Positions 1 through 11,893 of a stretch of 64,000 bases of DNA are shown piece after piece. The notes beneath the pieces were generated by a model. The model had not been told where the DNA came from. It saw nothing but the letters and a program-made list of their open reading frames with translations, and searched no databases. How positions within the stretch are numbered: the first letter of the stretch is position 1; each line of letters starts with the position of its first letter. The DNA is from Labeo rohita (Eukaryota > Chordata > Actinopteri > Cypriniformes > Cyprinidae): positions 23,355,272-23,419,271 of the forward strand of contig NC_066883.1 of assembly GCF_022985175.1 (NCBI RefSeq). The letters run 5' to 3'. Position numbers and translations under genes: made by a program.

Positions 1-43
1 CCCAAGGAATTTATTTGGAAATGTCTACCTTTTATTCCTGCAG

Positions 44-2601
44 GCGGGCTGGTATGTGACTCTTCATATTGTGGACGTTCCTCTCTCAGTAATGGAGAGC
101 TTCCAGTCTGGCAAACCATTAGTTCTGGTGTCCCTGCTACCACATGAACAAAAGGTATTTACAGCTTTGAGGATTCTTGAAAACATTTTTATAAGTGATT
201 TCTTATAAGTATTATAATGCAAGTAATGTCTGTTTTGTAGATGTCAGTGATGCACATGTTGGTGCGACAGCACCCGAGCAACACAGAACCAATTAAATCT
301 AAAGAAGACCTGGTGTTTCAGTGCGGTTTCAGACGCTTCAGAGCTTCAGCCATCTTCTCACAGCACACTTCTGGTAATAACAGCCTACAGAGATCATCAC
401 ATTCTTCATATTTAAAGCCCTGTCTTTACAGGACTGTCAAGTCCACACTATGGTTGATTTGTGTCTGAAAATAAAAAGATATTTATTTTTGGGTGAATTA
501 TCCTTTTTCTGTTTTCAGCTGATAAACACAAGATGGAGCGATTTCTGCGTCCTGATGCTCCTACAGTGATGTCTGTCTACGCCCCCATTACCTTCCCCAC
601 CGCAGGTGTTCTGGTTTTCAAACAGAGAGACAATGGTGGGGTGAATCATACAAACATTTTAATTCACAAAGAGAACTGCCCTCATCAGGACAGCATGTGG
701 TACAACTTTTTTGTTTTACCCTTTATCGCAGGTATGCAGGACCTGGTGGCCACGGGCACTCTTTTGAGCTGCGATCCTCGGCGTGTGGTGTTGAAGAGAA
801 TCGTGCTGAGCGGACACCCTTTCAAAATCAATCGGCGCTCTGCTGTGGTCCGTTACATGTTCTTCAACAGAGGTGAGAAGGAAGGCGTTAGTCATTTCCT
901 CTGTTTACCTTTAGATGCGTGCGTAGAAATCTAACAATGAACAAGTCTGACATAAAGCATTTCTCTTTTGCAGATGATATCCTGTGGTTTAAGCCAGTAG
1001 AACTGCGTACAAAATGGGGACGAAGAGGACACATCAAGGAACCATTAGGTAAATACTAAATATTATTGAGGAGAATACAGCTGCACGATTAATCATTAAA
1101 AGATCGCAATCTCATTTCTAAATGACAACAATTTGCCTGTGTTTCTTAAATGTTTGAAAGTCATATCGCAACATTCAAATCTGTTTGTGTCGCCACTGAC
1201 AGAGTTATCATGTTTAGGTAGGAAAATTTTGTCATTGAATTATTTAAGAGATTTGTTCAAAAATGCTGATTCTTTCAGTAATGATACAATGACATATGAG
1301 TCATTGAATCAATTCAAACCAGTTTTTCATCCATTTAATATATATATATAAAATAATATCCATAACATTTTTAAATAATCCATTAAAATTATATTAGATT
1401 AAATAGATTGCAGCAATTAATATTTTGTTACACCCTCCTTTAAATTACACATTATTTTGTTTAGCTCAGAATCATAATCTCTATTTGAAACAAAAAAACC
1501 CTGTGATTCTCATTTTATCCAGAATTGTGTAGCTCTACTGGGAGGAGAAGAGGGGAAAAAAAATAAAATTATATATATATATATATATTTTTAGATCGTA
1601 AGACATTTATGCTTAATGATTTAAAAAAAAAAATAAAAATTATAATTATTAAAAAAAAAAAAAATTTTTCTTTCAATTTTTATTGAAAACATTATTGTTA
1701 ACTGATTTATTTTTATTATGTGTAATCCATAATTATTATTATTAATCACATTTGTTTAATAATATAATTATAATTTTCATTAAGTCATTTTTACTAATAA
1801 TTACAAAATAATTTGGTGTATTTAATTAAGCTTATAATTATTTTTTTATTATTAATAGTAGTAGTAGTGTTAATAATTGTATTATTAATTATAAATAATG
1901 AATAATAAAAATAATCAGAAATAAAATATAAAATCATGATTATTGGACATTTATACAAGGAATCTTGCATTGATCTTGCCATGACTGGAGTAATGATGCT
2001 TAAAAATTCAGTTTTGAAATCACAGGAATAAATTACATTAAAAAAATATTCAAACAGAAAATAGTTATTTTAAATAGAAAAATATTTCAGAATTTTAGAG
2101 TTTTTGCTGTACTTCAGATCAAATAAATGCAGGCTTGGTGAGCAGAAGAGACTTCTTTAAAAACAAAAATCTTATTGTTCAAAAACTTTTGACTGGTAGT
2201 GTACATAACACTAAATACAAAGGTAATCAGTATTGTTTGTAAATAATAATTAATATTATAATAATATTACAGAAGAATATAAGAACAATATAAGAACTTC
2301 GAATGATCGTAACAAAATGTACTAGTTGGTCTAGTTTTAAATTGGGGAGAAAAAATGTGTAATGTTAGGTACCACTGACTCACTGACTGTTCTGATTCAC
2401 TTTTATTTGTGTGCTTTCGCAGGTACTCACGGCCACATGAAGTGTGTATTTGACAGTCAGCTGCGCTCTCAGGACACAGTGCTGATGAATCTGTATAAGA
2501 GGGTGTATCCACGCTGGACCTACGACCCCTATGTCCCCGCCCCTCTGCCGTGGGTCAAAAGAGAGCAGCCACCGGCCCTCTGTGACATCGACATGGAGTA
2601 G
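44..2601 (+). CDS. tsr1: Pre-rRNA-processing protein TSR1, 3' part (last six exons)
   Basis: TSR1 is a GTPase-like, non-hydrolysing ribosome biogenesis factor that binds late pre-40S particles in nucleolus and cytoplasm. Six exons follow canonical AG/GT borders and keep frame: 44-154, 241-373, 519-635, 732-872, 974-1048 and 2423-2601 (TAG at 2599). Joined they give 251 residues plus stop, roughly the last third of the usual ~800-residue protein, matching the C-terminal RIBIOP_C (DUF663) domain. Diagnostic blocks are FQCGFRRFRASAIFSQHT, SVYAPITFP, VLKRIVLSGHPFKIN, VVRYMFFNR, LWFKPVELRTKWGRRGHIKE and the end block KRVYPRWTYDPYVP. All introns are short (about 85-145 bp) except the last (1374 bp). 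The gene is cut by the window's left edge, so the start is not visible. No frameshift or missing block is seen. Splice sites were inferred by eye and supported by the family alignment I remember. Confidence 0.96.
1049..2422 (+). other. Last intron of tsr1, AT-rich, with a transposon remnant
   Basis: The intron runs from GT at 1049 to AG at 2421-2422. It is very AT-rich, with an (AT)n run near 1570-1590 and A- and T-homopolymers at 1620-1690. At about 1981-2215 lies a reverse-strand fragment of the dispersed CAAAAGTTTGGGRTCAG element (see 57325-58167), recognisable by ATCAAATAAATGCAG and an end reading TTCAAAAACTTTTGACTGG. No exon is visible inside. Confidence 0.85.
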
Positions 2602-2720
2602 AGGCAGGAAGTTATGAACTGAAAGCAATGGAAGCGTAACATGACACCTACTGCTGGTGTCACAGGATACTAGGATATGGATTCTCTATGCTCTAATTGA
2701 CAATTAAATATCTATATAGA
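2602..2720 (+). other. tsr1: tsr1 3' UTR with candidate poly(A) signal
   Basis: Directly after the tsr1 stop codon there is about 100 bp of non-coding sequence with an ATTAAA hexamer at 2703-2708, a common variant poly(A) signal, followed by T/G-rich sequence. I infer a short 3' UTR ending near 2720; no canonical AATAAA lies closer. Confidence 0.45.
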
Positions 2721-4070
2721 CTTTCTGTTCTTGTTTTAGTGTTCTTAAAGCATTTATCATAAAAAAAAAATCCCTCAGTGACCACTAGATGGCAAACACG
2801 TATTAGTAAAAATGCTGTCCTTCCACAGAGTAAAAAACTGACAGCAAATTTGAGGGAATCTGACAGGTCTGGGATGTTTTTAACTAATGACATTATAAAC
2901 ATAATAGCACTGGTTATTATTTACAGCCTCAGGTTGACAAATCAACCTGTGAAAAAATGTTTGTTAGCCACTAAGCACATCTTTAGCAGTGTTGCAGAGC
3001 AAAAAATGAACCGAATTCCAGCCTAAACCCAAAGTGAGAGCGTCTCATGATTTTATGAGGGAGGCAGTGGCGAAAAGCCGCATCTAAACTCTCATTGTAA
3101 ATACTGTCATTGCGATCTTTTATTTCTCATCATTTAGCTCAAACCAAACCTCACGCCGGAATATTATCTCCCTCAAGTATGTCCTCAACAACAACTGCAG
3201 CCCTTACTGTCCTCTGGCTGCCATCGTTCAGAATCGCTGGCAGCGGTGAGGGATGATTATCGCTGGTGAGCGAATGCATAGCGACCATAATTTACGCTGC
3301 GACGCTGCCATATGCAGATGACAGCAAGGGGCCTTTATGGCTCAGATGGAGCGTGTGTGTGTGCCGTCTGCACTGTTATTCTCCTTCATTCCTACAGACT
3401 CTTCCACCACTCCCTCTCCCTGGTGGTTCCCTGACCTGAAGCCCCCTTTTCACCACCATCTACACTCTCTCGCACAGGGAGCGTGACCCTCCGTTGTTTT
3501 CTTGCCGGATCCCCAAATGTTTTACAGTTCTCTTTCTCTCTGTGCTCCCTCCCCTCGCTCTTTTGCTCTTCTGAGAAACAATGATTTATGAATTGTAATA
3601 TTTATCATAAAACAGTGCTCTTGCATGCTTGCAGCTACATGATTCATCCCCAGGTTCTGTTGGGACCACACCGCAGACGCATGCCAATATGTCTGGGAAA
3701 AGAGAAGGTGAAGCTTTGGGCTCAAAAAACACAACGCGGTCCAAGAAACGGGGTATCAAAAGTTCAATATGTACATTTTTATCCTGTGCTGTGAATTTGA
3801 TTACGGTGGAAAAAGTCAAATAATGATAAAACAATCGCACTAGGGTAATACTTCTTTATTGCCTAGGGGTGCACTCGAAGCTCTGGACGGTTAAGCTGAG
3901 GCACTCCATTTATTTTCTCGTTCATTTTTTAAGCCATAGTTTCACCGGGGGCATTGAGCGGGGATGTGTTAAACACATCTTGTTTAAAGCTGAATGGGGT
4001 GTGGTATGCCTGGCCAAATGTTCATGATCTAGAGAGGAAATCTAATCCTCCCACGCTGGAGATTGTCCTT
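2721..4070. other. Intergenic, with a GC-richer block at about 3030-3520
   Basis: No coding exon is recognised. Around 3030-3520 base composition rises sharply above the AT-rich background and low-complexity sequence is scarce until a CT-rich tail. Such islands in fish intergenic DNA are often conserved regulatory elements, but that is inference only. Confidence 0.35.
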
Positions 4071-4197
4071 AAAGGAATATTCCGGGTTCAATACAAGTTA
4101 AGCTCCATCGACGGCTTTTGTGGCGTAATGTTAAATCCCACAGAAGTTCATCTAGACTCTGGTTACAGTGTGGCACTTTGGGAAGCGTATGGGATGG

Positions 4198-4535
4198 TAA
4201 AGGTAGTGAAATGAAATATGAAAATTCTGTCATTAATTACTTATGTCGTTCCATAATCCTTATGTCGTTCCAAACCCATTAGAGCTTCATTCATCTTCAG
4301 AACACAAATTAAGATATTTTTGATCAAATCTGAAAGCTTTCTGATCCTGCATAGACAGCAAGTGACATGTTCAAGGCCCAGAAAGCTAGTAAGAACATCA
4401 TTAAAATAGTCCATGTGACAGTGTTAATTTTGTTAGCTATTGAAGTATTTTAGTCTAGTTTTAGTTCGTCCCATTTTCATCATGCTGTATAATGGTTAAA
4501 TTGAAGGAAGGAGAAAAAAAAAAAATAAAAATAAA

Positions 4536-4575
<40 letters not shown>

Positions 4576-6538
4576 TTATGCGTATGTATGTGTATATATA
4601 TGAGTGTACACATTTTTATGATAAACCATTGAAATTAGTACACAAAGTCAGATCAAACTATGGTAAATTTTTGTTTTGGCCCTCCTTTAAAGTTGGTGAA
4701 ATTCCTAAAAGTAATTCCAAGTTGCAATAGCATATGTTCCTTTATTAAAATGGTTGAGAAAGTGCATTTATTCAGCAACCACAATCGCAAACAATATAGT
4801 CGAGATCTTATGACAGAAGACAGACTGGCTGAGTGACATCGCTAAACTCCAGCTTGTTTGTCGGGGTTTACAGATCATCGGCGGCGGTGCTTCCGCAATA
4901 AAGAGCGAGCTCGTGCGCATGGTTACCAGATTGCAAAACATAAGGAAAGCACCGGGCAGAAAATGTATCATTGTAACAGAGAAGCTCTGATTTGGGGATT
5001 TGAACTCTTGATATCTGGCAACCACACACATGAAAGCTTGCTTAGTAGAGGCCAGGCCCGTAGCCAGCTATGAGGTCAACGAAGTCCGGACCTCGGTAAA
5101 TTTGTCATGTTCAAATACAAATTTTCTCTGAATTACACATATGCTGCTATACTCTTCATATGGATGTGTGCAGGACATGTATAATTCAGTTCAGGCCGTT
5201 AATAAGAATGTTTAGCCTCCGTGGTATGAACTTGATTCGCTGCGAGATGTAGCTGGAGTAAACCAGGTTGTGAGTTGAGGGCGCGGGCGCAACTGTGTTG
5301 CCAAATCTCGCGATTACAAGCGTTTTTGGACTTGTCTTTTCCACTTAATATGACACTTTGCAGTTTGGGGTCAGCTATATCTTTATTTTATCTTATTTGC
5401 AAAAGATTTTAAATAATTAAGGTTCTTTTTAATTTATTTTTCGTTTTTTGTTTGTTTTAAAAACAATATCTGGCATCGCCGGCACGTAAACTGACAGTAA
5501 TCAAAAAAGCCCACGGACAGGCTATTGCTGACAGGATACCACATTCAGTAAGAGAAACATAAAAAATACCATGATATTATCTGTCAGAAACGTTATTAAC
5601 GCTGTCAAAAACAGTAGCATTTAACACCAATACACACATCTGTAAAACCAGTAGGTTACAGAACTAAATGAAATACGCAAACACTAGCCATGAAGAAGCC
5701 TATGTCAGTATAGTCGTTAAATGTTCACAAATTAGGCTATAAACAATCATTAGAGCACTAGACAAAGTTATAAGCTATATAGCAATAGTTATTAATAAAA
5801 ACTATATTTTAATAAATTTTATAAATTTTCTAAACCTGGGTACAACCATGGTAGAGGTGTGTACAGCAGTTCACAATAATATTTTGTTTCCTTTTTTGAC
5901 AAAAATAAAATTTCGGTAAAGTTAATTTTTTTGAATACGTTTTAGTCTTTTTTTTTTCGTAAATGAAATTGCATGTTGATATAGTTATTGATCTTATTGT
6001 CGTCTCATCTTCCTCTCGTTTTAGTCATGGGAAAAAACTAACGAACAATCAATGAATGATTTTTCATTAGTTTTTGTTAACGAAATTAACACTAATGTGA
6101 CATCAGTAGTTCAACCTTAATTTTATAAAGCTACGAGAATATTTTGTTCACACAGAAAACAAAAACAGCGTTATTCAACATGTTCTCAATTACTCTGATG
6201 AACGCGTGTCGAAGACTGACCCGGATGAGAAGAAATAGTTAAAGTTATTTTTGTTTTCTTAGCATACAAAAAATATTTTCATAGCTTCATAAATCCTAAT
6301 GTTAAGGTTGAACCACAGATGCCACATGGACTATTTTAAGGACGTCCTTACTACCTTTCTGGGCTTTAAACATGTCAGTTGCATTACTGTCTGTGCAGGG
6401 TCTGAAAGCTGTTGAACTTCATTAACAATGTCTTAATTTGTGTTCCAAAGATGAACAAAGGTCTAACGGGTTTGGAACGACATAAAGGGGGAATAATTAA
6501 TGGCAGCATTTTAATTTTTGGGTGAACTATCCCTTTAA
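4198..6538. mobile_element. TTAA-type MITE (family B), nested inside family A
   Basis: The right end reads GGGTGAACTATCCCTTTAA (to 6538), the well-known cyprinid end whose complement is AAAGGGATAGTTCACCC. The left end (4198-4240) is degraded but continues into the family text AAAATTCTGTCATTAATTAC. Both arms carry matching inner blocks: CAGAACACAAATTAAGATAT on the left, and on the right its counterpart near 6435-6450. The middle is replaced by a further insertion at 4420-6093. Confidence 0.85.
4420..6093. mobile_element. hAT-like non-autonomous element, innermost of the stack
   Basis: The left end reads AGTGTTAATTTTGTTA and the right end TTAACGAAATTAACACT (to 6093), imperfect inverted repeats. 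The flanking octamers are CATGTGAC (4412-4419) and AATGTGAC (6094-6101), 7 of 8 identical. This fits the 8-bp target duplication of hAT transposons and shows insertion into family B. The 1674-bp interior has an (AT)n run at about 4541-4571 and no intact transposase ORF. Confidence 0.8.
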
Positions 6539-6956
6539 GGTCATTTTTAGAGTTTTCGTTATGTCATCATGGCAAATTCTGATTAAATCCAACAGTTTGC
6601 TATTAAATCTGCCAAAAATTGGCACCACTGTCTTACTGTAACTTTGATTTAAAAGCAAACAAATGCAGCTTGTGATTGTATTAAAATATTCCATTATGAA
6701 CTTGAACTGTAAAGTTGTTCTCATCATGTTCAAGTTTGTTTTAGGGTTATGCTGCCATGCCAATTCCTGCATTTAAATCCAGCAAAAATTGTCCCCTGTA
6801 CTGTATCATCATAGGAGTGCCTCACTGTATCCTTCATTTCTGCTTTTCTTAAAGAAAACAAGGGACATGTCAAAAATAATTACGTGTGATAATCAACATT
6901 ATGCCACAAATGCTGTCGACTGAGCTTCACTTAAATTGACCCCGGAATATTCCTTT

Positions 6957-7979
6957 CAAAACATGTGCGGAATGCAACTGTCAAGTTTTTCCTCCACTCG
7001 ATCCCCACCGCTTACCAGAAACATCCGTTTGGGATTAACGTGGAAATGTTGAATTGCATCTCGGCTGATCGAAAGCGAAATGTTTGTGACAGTGAGGGAC
7101 AAACTACATGGAGGTATAATGGACAGCGCTCACATGAGCATGTGATTGGTTTCGACCACAGTCTGAAGGAGTTAACGCTGGTGGTTTAGGGCCGCTTGGA
7201 CCTGGAATGTCCTGTGGTTCCCTGTTCACTGCCACCACACACAGCTGGATCCCACTGAAGACATAATGGGTGAAAGATTTTTCCATTGGAAGAGGAGAGA
7301 GAGTGAAAAAGAGAGAGAGAGAGAGAGATGGATTGCAGGGGAGGAAGAGATAAGAGGAGAACCACTGAGTGTTTAAATTGAATGTAAAACAGAGATTGTG
7401 CAGGAGTATAATTTAAGTGCCGCTCAGTTGGGAAAACAAGAATAAGCAAATATGTTTGAGAGGAGGAGGAAGAGGGGGATGGAGGGGTGTGAGAAGGAGA
7501 TGGAGAGCAAGAGTGGCTGGCGTTTATGGATAGCAGATGTGGCGCTGTGGGATTTTGGCAGGGGCCAATGGTGCCTGAGTCCTGCACTGGCTGGGTGGCA
7601 CCGGGGTGAGAGCGAGGTCAGCGCACCGCAGCACACAGCCCATAAAACACCGCAAGAGAGACGCACACACAGAGAGAGGGCCGCCAGCCTGGGACGGCGA
7701 TACGGCACAGAACATTGACAAACACTTACAAAGCACATGGTGAACCCTTCAAATCTACTGGAGCAACAGCTTCAGATAACTCATCTGCTAGCTGAACGTT
7801 TAAAGACGGCAATAAAAAATAAAGAAAACAATGAAATCACGACCTATCCGCTCATGTCTAAAAGATTAAATCATATTTTCATACCATTTCTGTGTCACCA
7901 GTCAAACAGTTTTGCAAAAATAACTGCTGCATCCAAATACTATGTAGGTACTCTGTTTAAAGAACTACTTCTTTGAACA
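6957..7979. other. Intergenic; GC-richer block at 7180-7730 with a GA microsatellite
   Basis: No gene is recognised. A (GA)n run lies at about 7303-7328. The block 7180-7730 has open frames on both strands, but they are purine/pyrimidine-biased and match no family I know, so I treat them as non-coding. Confidence 0.4.
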
Positions 7980-8657
7980 TTAAAGAGATCGTTCCCCCCA
8001 AACTGAAAATTCTGTCATTAATTACTCACCCTCATGTCGTTCCAAACCCGTAGGTCCTTTGTTCATCTTAGGAACACAAATTAGGATTTTTTTAATGAAA
8101 TCTGAGAGAAATCCAAGTTGAATAAAGTAGTTATTTTTCTTTCTTAGCGCACACAAGTATTTTCGTGAAATTAGAGTAGAACCAATGATGTCCTTACTAC
8201 CTTTTTGGTCCTTGAACATGATAGTTGCTTTGCTGTCTATGCAGGGTCAGAAACCTCTCAGATTTCATCCAAAATATCTTAAAATTGTGTTTTACGCGGT
8301 CTGATGCGTAGGGATGGGGTTGATAAATCATCGCGAATCGAGAAATGATTCAGCATCGATTCGAGATTTTCCGAAGACATTGTGATTCTTTCTCAGATCG
8401 ATTCTGAACAGCTTTGAACTGCAGATGGTACTGCTTTCTTACACGCACTTGAACCTAAAATAATCATTTATACAATTTAAAAAGGTGGAAGCAAATTACA
8501 AGGGTGTTCACAGTGGGCTGTGTTTACAATGATCTTGCGTTATAAAACATTCTGAGCCGAGGTGAAATTACATGACAAACCCTACTTAGGGTTTTGGAAC
8601 AACGAGGGTGAGTGATTAATGACACAATTCTCATTTTTGGGTGAACTATCCCTTTAA
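7980..8657. mobile_element. TTAA-type MITE (family B) with an internal insertion
   Basis: The left end starts at TTAA (7980-7983) and continues with the family text AAAATTCTGTCATTAATTAC. The right end reads GGGTGAACTATCCCTTTAA. About 300 bp of unrelated sequence (roughly 8292-8590) interrupts the right arm between the blocks that read ATATCTTAAAATTGTGTTT and GGGTTTTGGAACAACG. No coding potential. Confidence 0.85.
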
Positions 8658-9084
8658 TATATGTAGGTGTCTACTATGAATATAATCTGCCATGCAAAAT
8701 CCTATCAAAAAAGCCTTTTAATTGGCTTAGGCAACTTTTTATGGGCAGTGCCTAATTAGAAACCTTATTATTCTTAAGAACAAAAATACGTTCATTCGTC
8801 TTTTACATACCACAGCTAATATGCATGAATAAAACATTTCCCTTTGTGTTTTTAGTTAGCAAGCTAACAGCATTTTAAAATTATATATGAGACATATCAG
8901 ACAAAAAAGTTTAGCCTGATAGCTTAGCATATTATTAAAAAAAAAAGCTATTTTGATCTGTTGGAACAAGATAATACTTTCACACTCCCTGTATTTGTTT
9001 GTTGAGGAAGGATCTTGGACCAGCATTTTTGAATACAACAACTTCTTTCTCCTGTGGCCTCATGAGATCTTCTTATTCTTAGAT
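8658..9084. other. Intergenic, nothing recognised
   Basis: AT-rich sequence with no exon-like block, inverted repeat or tandem repeat that I can support. Confidence 0.4.
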
Positions 9085-9856
9085 AAGTATTCTTATGCTC
9101 ACCAGGGCTGCATTTATTTAATCGGAATACAGTAAAACAGTGATATTGTGAAATATTATTACAGTTTTAAATAACTGTTTTCTATTTAAATATATTTTAA
9201 AATGTAATTTATTCATCTGATGGCAAAGCTGAAAATTTTAGCAGTCATTACTCCAGTTTTTAGTGTCATGATCCTTCAGAAATCATTATAATGTGTGTCC
9301 CTGGACCACAAAACCAATAAATAAGCTTTTCATGGTTTGTTAAGATAGGATAATATTTGGCCGATATGCAACTATTTGAAAATCTGGAATCTGAGGGTGA
9401 AAAAAAAAAAAATCAAAATATTGAGAAAATCACCTTTAAAGTTGTCCAAATGAAGTTCTTAGCAATGCATATTGCAAGTTTTGATATATTTATGGTAGGA
9501 AGTGTACAAAATATGTTCATGGAACATTATCTTTACTTAACATCCTAATGATTTTTGGCATACAGGAACATTTTAATGTATTGTTGGCTATTGCTACAAA
9601 TATATCCATGCTATTTACAACTGGTTTTGTGGTCCATGATCACATATTATTATAATTATCTATATTATTATCATTGTTGAAAACATCTGTGCTGCTTAAT
9701 ATTTTCCTGGATCTCTTTTGAGGATTTGTTAGAATAGAAAGTAAATAGAAAGTTCAAAAGAACAACATTTATTTGAAATATATTTTTTGTTTTTATAATT
9801 AATGCGTACTTGCTGAAGTATTAAGTACGTATGAAAAAATCTTTTGAGCGGTAGTT
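9085..9856 (+). mobile_element. Dispersed DNA-element remnant (family E), interrupted by a family D copy
   Basis: The left half matches the common cyprinid element (CTTATGCTCACCAGGGCTGC, then ATGATCCTTCAGAAATCATT). It resumes after 9644 with TTGTTGAAAACATCTGTGCT and ends with GAGCGGTAGT near 9851. The interruption at 9293-9644 is a separate transposon. No ORF. Confidence 0.75.
9293..9644. mobile_element. Family D element (TGACCCTGGACCACAAA ends), nested in family E
   Basis: The left end reads TCCCTGGACCACAAAACC and the right end GGTTTTGTGGTCCATGATCA, terminal inverted repeats of about 20 bp. The interior (AGTTGTCCAAATGAAGTT variants) is shared with copies at 16786-17146 and 43189-43576. It is about 350 bp and non-coding. 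Confidence 0.8.
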
Positions 9857-10981
9857 TATACTATTCCAAATTCAGCTAGAGTTTTAAAAGCCACTGATTT
9901 TCCTGCTAATGAAAATCAACCTTCTCATCTGTGATGGGAGAAAGTAAAACAACCAAATTTTTTAAATAAACAGAAATGTAAGAGCAGTTTCCTGCTGGTG
10001 AATCAGAGCGGAAATAAGAGAAGCGCTACTTTTACACTTTGTTTTCTTCTGTTATTTCTTATTAGGCGGCCTTTTCTTGCCACATCTATTCGTCTCGAGC
10101 GTAACCTCTCAAAATTCCTCTGTAAAATCAAACATCCTGTCATTTTCTGTACACTCGCTCTGGCTTTATCTCTTTCTGTCTCTCTCGCTGTCTTGTTCCC
10201 CCCTTCCTCTCCCCTTACCCTGGTCCTGACTCCCTGGTTCCTGGGGCCTGGCCAAGGCGTGTGTCCCCGAAGGAGCCAGTGAGGAGATGGAGAGAGGGGG
10301 CAGAGCAGGGGCTGAGAGACAGGCTCCAAAACCACAGCTGCGGCAGCCCGGCCTCGCCTTCCTCTCTCCTGTCCTCTCTCTCTCACTTCACTTGAGTTTG
10401 CGAGGAGCTGGCCTGGCACCCGCCCCAGCTCTGCCATTAATCAGAGGAGAGGGGTAGTGTGTGCGCTTGTGCTGATAGAGAACTGGCTGGAACGGGGGTG
10501 GTATGGAGACCAGGACCTCCCAACAAAGCAGTGGAGTTCACCCAGCGAGCGAACAGGGGAGGGAGTCTGACAGACAAAACGCCTGGTGCGCAGATCGTGA
10601 CTCTTTGACGAGAGAGAGAGAGAGGGACGGAGATGAGATCGGCGCGAAGAAGTTGGATGCGTTTAGGTGAGGCGTGAGGGAGTGCGAGGGAATAGGCTAG
10701 CGGAAATGGACCTGGGGTCCACTGAGGAGGAAGAGAGGAGTTCCAAGATTCTGTCTATCACTGCATATAAACATGGAAAATCTCATGGTTCAATGCAAAC
10801 AGCTGTAGAATGTGCACTTTTGTCTCATTAAGGCAACTCAGTGAAAAGAGTTGGCCACAGTGCATTACGCTCATGCTTAATGCATATCCCAGATACCAGG
10901 CTTGAGCCGCTGCCCAAGGTCTCGCTGCATTACTGTACCACACAAATCAAAGCTGCAATACAGGATGAAATTAAATACAGT
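9857..10981. other. Intergenic with a GC-rich block at about 10150-10720
   Basis: The block has CT- and GA-rich tracts, a (GA)n run at 10611-10624 and a TCTGCCATTAATCAG stretch (homeodomain-like ATTA core) near 10430. The minus-strand open frame over 10003-10437 is arginine-rich, lacks recognisable domains and probably reflects GC content. This is a candidate regulatory island and not a gene. Confidence 0.35.
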
Positions 10982-11875
10982 TTTAGTCAAACGTTTGGAC
11001 GCACCTGACTGAATTTATGCACCTCCTGAAACTTTTCATCTAAAGGCTTATGCTTAATATTTGTGTAAATAAATATAAATTATGCCTATGCACAAATTTC
11101 CTTGCTAAATTAAGATTGTAGTTATTATTTCTGTAAATATATGAGTTGGAACGGATAGTGGAGGAAAAGCAGCCAACAAGTGCTCAGCATACAAGGAAAC
11201 TATGGTTTACAAAGTGTCCCATGATGCACCTTGTGAAGAGAATGAATGGAATGTGCAGATTCCAGGGAGTCTATCTATTTATCTATCTATTTATCTATCT
11301 ATCATTTATTTGTCTTTATGCATGAAAACTGTTGCTATGTCCATCATATTCCCACGGAGTGAAAAATACATCGCAGAGCAAAGAGGAAACTGACAAAACA
11401 CCAACAGACGAGACAGAGCAGGTTACTTTTGGTATGAAACAAAGTATCAGCTTTCAAATTGTCTTTTTTTTAGAAATTCAATAAATACCGTTTTGTGGAT
11501 ACTTAATGTGTTGTGACAGATCGCTGTAATTAGCACCTCAGTCCAAGGTATATGCAAACTGATCACATCTTCCTCTTTACTAGTTATAGCACAAAATAAA
11601 CATGAATGAACATTAGAAGGTATCTTGTTTCAATCACGGAAAGATGTCAGGGATGTATTCTCAAGTTAAAATCCACCGACGTTTATCTGCTTTCTTGTCT
11701 GGTTTGTTTGTCGGACAAAATTCAGCAGATTTGGCATTATGATTGGTCAGATCGCTTGTCAGTCAAACTTCCGGCGAAGGGTGAGTTATTAGTTTTGGTG
11801 GCTTTACTATTATTCTAAGATGAATAAAATAATCAAAATGAAGAATGTGCAGGTGTGTCTGAACTTTTGGATTTG
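10982..11875. mobile_element. Fish MITE with AAGTTTGGACACACC-type ends, expanded copy
   Basis: The left end reads CAAACGTTTGGACGCACCTG and the right end CAGGTGTGTCTGAACTTTTG, imperfect inverted repeats. The interior block GGAAAAGCAGCCAACAAGTG at about 11163 is typical of this widespread fish repeat. A (TCTA)n/(TTTA)n run sits at about 11272-11305. The rest is diverged or inserted sequence. Confidence 0.65.
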
Positions 11876-11893
11876 AATACTATATGTGAATTA

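Larger units (their letters stand above)
4071..6956. mobile_element. Palindromic TTAA-type MITE (family A), split by nested insertions
   Basis: The left end at 4071 reads AAAGGAATATTCCGGG after TT. The right end at 6941-6956 reads CCCGGAATATTCCTTT, its inverted complement. Inner bases also pair: the left arm has TCGACGGCTTTTGTGG and the right arm has CCACAAATGCTGTCGA. The element would normally be a few hundred bp; here it is stretched to 2.9 kb by family B and the hAT-like element inside it. The left TTAA (4069-4072) is intact and the right one is degenerate. It has no coding capacity. Further family A copies lie at 36578-37150 and, in more diverged form, at 58464-58681. Confidence 0.85.

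Noticed and set aside
3954..5073. 86-, 87- and 71-residue frames
   Set aside because: They translate MITE arms or the hAT-like insert. No transposase motif is present.
7186..7738. Overlapping 133-, 104- and 88-residue frames
   Set aside because: All are byproducts of a GA/CT-biased block; none resembles a known protein.
10003..10437. 144-residue minus-strand open frame
   Set aside because: Arginine/glycine-rich with no recognisable domain, and an overlapping frame is open on the other strand. GC content explains it.
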